Positions 60,116 through 64,000 of a DNA stretch of 64,000 nt are shown piece by piece. This stretch comes from Selaginella tamariscina (Eukaryota > Streptophyta > Lycopodiopsida > Selaginellales > Selaginellaceae). A model generated the notes under the pieces. That model was not told the origin of the DNA and did not search any database. It saw only the letters and a list, made by a program, of their open reading frames with translations. The position numbers and the translations under genes are program-made. The stretch spans positions 45,836-109,835 of the forward strand of contig PUQB01000312.1 in the NCBI GenBank assembly GCA_003024785.1. Reading direction: 5' to 3'. Within the stretch, counting starts at the first letter, position 1. Every line of letters begins with the position of its first letter.

Positions 60116-60664
60116 TGTCACGACCCGATACAGGATATAGATTCCGGATACATGATACGGAATACAAGATATACCTACAGGATATTCCTATAGGATATTC
60201 CTACAAGATATGCCTATAGAATATGCTATAGGATATGCATAGAGGATAAGGGACATGTGGACTCATTTTAGCCTCTACATGCATATAGCCACTTTTAGAT
60301 GCATGCAACCACTTTTAACACTCATGCCTAGATTAGCTCTTGGAGTTGTGAGTACAAAAGCTTCACTTAATTGTGTACAATCAGTTACTATCAACACTAG
60401 TCTTTCTACGATCAATTTTATCTTGTCTTGTTCTTGTCTTGCTCTTGCTTTCTGTTCTCTCCTTGTCTCGCTCCTAGATCCTGTTCTGCTCCTGTTTCGC
60501 TCCTGGATCCTGTCCTGTTCTTGTCTCGCTCCTGAATCCTGTCTTGCTCCTGGATCCTTGTCTTACTCTTGACTCTCGAGTTCCTGGTTCCTGTCGCTTC
60601 TGAGTTAAGCTTTCTTGTTCTCAGAATCTTGCTCTCTTCCTTGTTCCTGGATCGTGGCTTGACA
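60116..60664 (+). repeat. 5' LTR of the third gypsy family (549 bp)
   Basis: It begins with a series of diverged gatac/ggata phrases (ATACAGGATA, ATTCCTATAGGATA) and has a second repeat series built on tgctcctg/ctcctggatcctg between about 60420 and 60560. The solo LTR at 55904 shares both ends but has fewer internal repeats. Confidence 0.8.
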
Positions 60665-63600
60665 GTTTGATAATAACTCATTTCATAGCTTTTCAATTTC
60701 CAGTTACTTTTTTTTTTCTTGATTCTTTTCCTTCGTTTTCCTCCTTTTTTTTTCATAGATCATGACTGATTTTGAGCACTTTCAACATGAGCACCAAATG
60801 TTGCTTCATGAGCTGGCCACTTTGCACCAAGTGGTCACCGATCTACAAGGTTTCACCAATGCGGCGCATACAGTTGCCGATGCATCCTCCAAGCTGCTGC
60901 ATAGGCTCTCTCTCAAGCATCGGTGGTTCCCTCTCCATCGAACTTTTCTTTGGAGTCAAAGATCAGCATGCCAGAAAAGTTCAGTGGCAATTGTGCTAAT
61001 TTTAAGGTTTCCTGAATCAGATCTGGCTCTTGATCCACATGCAACCATGCCACTACTCGACTAATGCATAAAGGTTGGCCTTTTGGCATCTTTACTAATT
61101 GGATCTCCACGAGCTTGGGTTGCCCCTTTACTGGAGCGTGACGACTCATTAATGGAAGATTTTGAAGGTTTCGTGGCTACCTTTGAAGCCTGTTTTGGAG
61201 ATCCTTATAAGTACCGTTTCACATGCACGAAGTTACGAAAGCTCACACAAGGATCCCGACCAGCTTCCGTCTATGCATCCGAATTTCAGCAACTTTGCAC
61301 AACATTCCATGGGACGAGACTGTATTGATCAAACTTCCGTTTGGGTTGAGGGATGACGTGAAGGACCTTCTCCTTACATTATCGGACAATTGGCAGAGAT
61401 CATGCAACAGCCGTTCGTTATGACAACCGTTTGTTCGAGCGTTGTCAGGAAAGATCCCGTCAGCAGTTCTTGCAAACCAATCCTATAGCTGTGATACATG
61501 TTCCTGCAACACCTTCTGGAATAGTTCCTATGAAGGTTGAGAAATCCAAGCGTGGTTCACTTTTCCGCTGCTGAGAAGCAACGTCGCCGCAGTGAGAACC
61601 TATGCTTGTATTGTGGTGAAGCAAGGACACAAGGCGGCAGAATGTCCTATTAAAGCCAAGAAGTTCAAAAGCGTGAAGTTGAAGCTGAAGTTCAGTCGGA
61701 AAACTTCAATGTCCATTTCATTAAGAGCCGCGAAGTTGGACGTAGGTGCAAGCTCCATAGGTGCTGCTCATACCATTCCATCACTCAAGTTTCTTGTACA
61801 CATTCATCTTAATAATCGGAGCTCAAGGAGTTTGCCTTGTTAGACACTGGTGCAAATGCATATTTCATGGATGACACTTTTGCAACTCAGCATGGCATTC
61901 CGGTGGTGAAGTTGAAGCGTGCAGTTCCTATAAAGGTGGCTGATGGTCGTCTGATTTCTTCGCAGTTACCCATGCTACCACACCTCTCTCTTGTACATGG
62001 CATTCAACTGTTCGATTTCCTTCAACTTGATCAAGACCGGTCGACTCCCATCATTTTGGGCATGCCATGGTTCATGTTACAAATCCTCAGATTGATTGGA
62101 GGTCTAGGATGCTCACATTTTCCTCTCCAGCAGCCAGGATTAATCCTGTACCTTCATGCATACAGGATACATCCTTAGTGTCTGAGGCAGTACAAGCTAC
62201 AGGATTGACTGTGCCTGTTCCTGTATCAGTGTTGAAGACTCCTCCTCAATAGGATTCACCTCATGTCAGTTCCTCAGCACATCCACAGGTTTTCTCCACT
62301 CCTGTAAGTTCGCGGATTCCTGTATAGGGTTCTTCCAATCCTGTATCAGTGTCGAAGGTTCCTCCTCAATAGGATCCACCTCCTGTTGGTTCGTCAGCAC
62401 ACTTAGGCTCTCCTCACTCCTATGCATCCACGGACTTCTATACAGGATTCTTCCAATCCTGTACACTTTCAAAATCACACAGGTTTTTCCCAATCCTGCC
62501 TCTTTTCGTTACCCTGCTTCTGTTCCACCCCCAAGATCCTTCTTCTTTTTCAGTCACAGCTCCCTCCTTCTCCTCTCCGAGTTCTTACATACCATGCATG
62601 AACTTGCCACTGATCCTGCTCCTTTTCCATCTTTTTGCTTTCAAGTAACTCCTACGTCCTCTTTACTTTCCTGTATCTGACTCCCATGTTTTTCAATCTC
62701 CTTCTCCTGTTCCTTCTCCTTCTCCTCCTTCTTCCCTACCATCCAAGTATCACACCTTTAAGGACATTTTTGACAAGCACAAGGCTGCAGTTCTTCTGTT
62801 CACAGGTCCTATGATTGTCCTATTGAATCTTGCAAAGGAAAGATCCACCGTTCAGGACCATTTATGCATATCACCCACAGAGTTGGAGGTTCTTCATCAG
62901 TACGTCGAGGACAACTTGGCATCCGGCTTCATTCATCACTCAAAGTCCCCTGTAGGAGCATCTATCTTCTTTGTCAAGAAGAAGATGGGAGTTTACGTTT
63001 GGTTGTGGACTTACAGAGGGTTTGAATCAAGTCACCATTCGGAATCGGTACCCGTTGCCATTGATCTTGGAACTTCTTGATCGGCTGCGAGGAGCAAAGG
63101 TGTTCACGAAGATCGACTTACAAGGGGCCTACAACCTTATACGGATTCGTCAGGCGATGAGTGGAAAACTACCTTTCGTACAAGGTATGGACACTTCGAG
63201 TACACGGTGATGCCTTTTGGCTTACCAATGCCCCAATTGTGTTCCAACACATGGTGAACGACATCTTTCGTGACTTCTTGGACCAGTTTGTGGTGATCTA
63301 CCTACGACATTTTGATTTTCTCCAAGGACCAGGCGGCACATGACAAGCATGTACGATTAGTTCTCAGCGGCTTCGCAAGCATGGCCTATGAAAAGTTGGA
63401 GAAGTGTTTTTTCGAACAGGGATTCTGTGGAGTTCTTGGGCTACATCGTCTCTCCTGCTGTGTTTCCATGGACATGCACAAGGTGAGACCATCGTGGAGG
63501 GGAGAGGCCCAAGTCTGTACGAGACGTACAATGTTTTCCTTGGCTTTGCAAACTTCTACAGGTGGTTCATACAAGGACTTCTCCAAGCGTGTACTTCCAC

Positions 63601-64000
63601 TCACGGAACTCACTAAGCGCACAGGGTTTTCTCTTGGTCCGACAAGGTAGAATACATTCACAACACTCAAGGACGCCTTCACGACAGCTCCAATTAGCAC
63701 ATCCTGATCCTTCCTGTCCATTCTTCATTGAAGCAGATGCTTCAGATTTTACGGTAGGTTCTATCCTATCACAAGTTGGAAAGACAAGTTGCTCCATCAT
63801 GTAGCTTTCACTCTCGTAAGTTCCTTTCGGCAGAGATCAGTTACGAGATTCACGACAAGGAACTCAAGCCATTGTGGATTCGTTCAGGAGTGGCGGCACT
63901 TTCCTGGAAGGTGTTGCACATCCTGTACAAGTCCTTACAGATCACAAGAACCTTGAGTTTTTTCAAACGATTCGAGTTCTCAGTTAGCGACAGGCTAGGT
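60116..64000 (+). mobile_element. Ty3/gypsy element of a third family, runs off the window
   Basis: 5' LTR 60116-60664 (TGTCACGACC ... GGCTTGACA). Then gag from about 60763, a zinc-knuckle region near 61600, aspartic protease with LDTGA near 61840, a long Pro/Ser-rich and repetitive linker (about 62180-62760), reverse transcriptase (about 62870-63480, [10 protein letters not shown]) and RNase H (63700 to end, FIEADASDF and TDHKNLEFF). Integrase and the 3' LTR would lie beyond 64000. The RNase H wording (EIHDKEL, HKNLEFF) is of the type I associate with fungal and early-plant chromoviruses (Tf1/sushi, Tcn1-like). The coding part is broken at many places, roughly ten; moderately old. Confidence 0.85.

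Noticed and set aside
60418-60756. Minus-strand ORF rich in Arg, Lys and Gln
   Set aside because: A translation of the repetitive LTR (ctcctggatcctg repeats) and an adjacent T-rich tract.

Overview
The window is nuclear DNA of a land plant. It has short spliceosomal introns, pentatricopeptide-repeat (PPR) genes including a DYW-type one, a plant O-fucosyltransferase-like gene, a cytochrome P450, a mitochondrial-type FtsH/AFG3 protease, Ty3/gypsy elements and a PIF/Harbinger transposon. The wording of the PPR motifs and the very short introns look most like a lycophyte such as Selaginella. That is an inference from sequence style, not a database result. The background is AT-rich, with many compound (GT)n(GA)n microsatellites.

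Layout. 1-2.0 kb: FtsH gene remnant (+). 2.1-3.8 kb: P450 (-), convergent with it. 4.3-4.8 kb: PPR fragment (-). 4.8-8.9 kb: AT-rich DNA with degenerate repeats and unidentified coding remnants. 8.9-10.3 kb: clusters of an 18-bp palindrome, GGCGGGATTAATCCCGCC, split by a small LTR-like element. 11.3-16.2 kb: a young Ty3/gypsy element (-) with near-identical 205-bp LTRs. 16.2-25.2 kb and 28.7-37.1 kb: two direct copies of a segment of about 9 kb. Each copy carries a multi-exon gene for an unrecognised glutamine-rich repeat protein, followed by a PPR gene. 25.3-28.1 kb, between the copies: unidentified ORFs and a HAD/NIF-phosphatase-like remnant. 38.1-40.9 kb: a second large PPR gene (-), tail to tail with the DYW gene of copy B. 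41.2-42.5 kb: O-fucosyltransferase-like gene (+). 42.5-46.1 kb: AT-rich DNA with no gene. 46.1-53.2 kb: a complete-looking PIF/Harbinger element with an intact DDE transposase and a Myb/SANT-like partner, carrying a GC-rich double-hairpin array and, nested inside it, a deletion derivative of its own family. 53.2-55.1 kb and 59.3-60.1 kb: related small loci. 55.7-58.2 kb: old gypsy fragment (+) holding a solo LTR. 60.1 kb to the end: another gypsy element (+), running out of the window, whose LTR family matches that solo LTR.

How it fits together. The host genes share no obvious pathway; the window is shaped by duplication and transposition. Almost every host gene is recognisable over its full length but interrupted by one- or two-base indels. 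In the two copies of the Q-rich gene several of these indels are complementary: one copy is broken where the other is intact. So recent gene decay and uncorrected indel errors in a long-read assembly are both live explanations, and every 'pseudogene' call here carries that caveat.

The most unusual items are the palindrome clusters at 8.9-10.3 kb, the Q-rich gene with internal duplication and variable exon number, and the Harbinger element with its double-hairpin array, self-nested derivative and paralogous empty site at about 59.98 kb.
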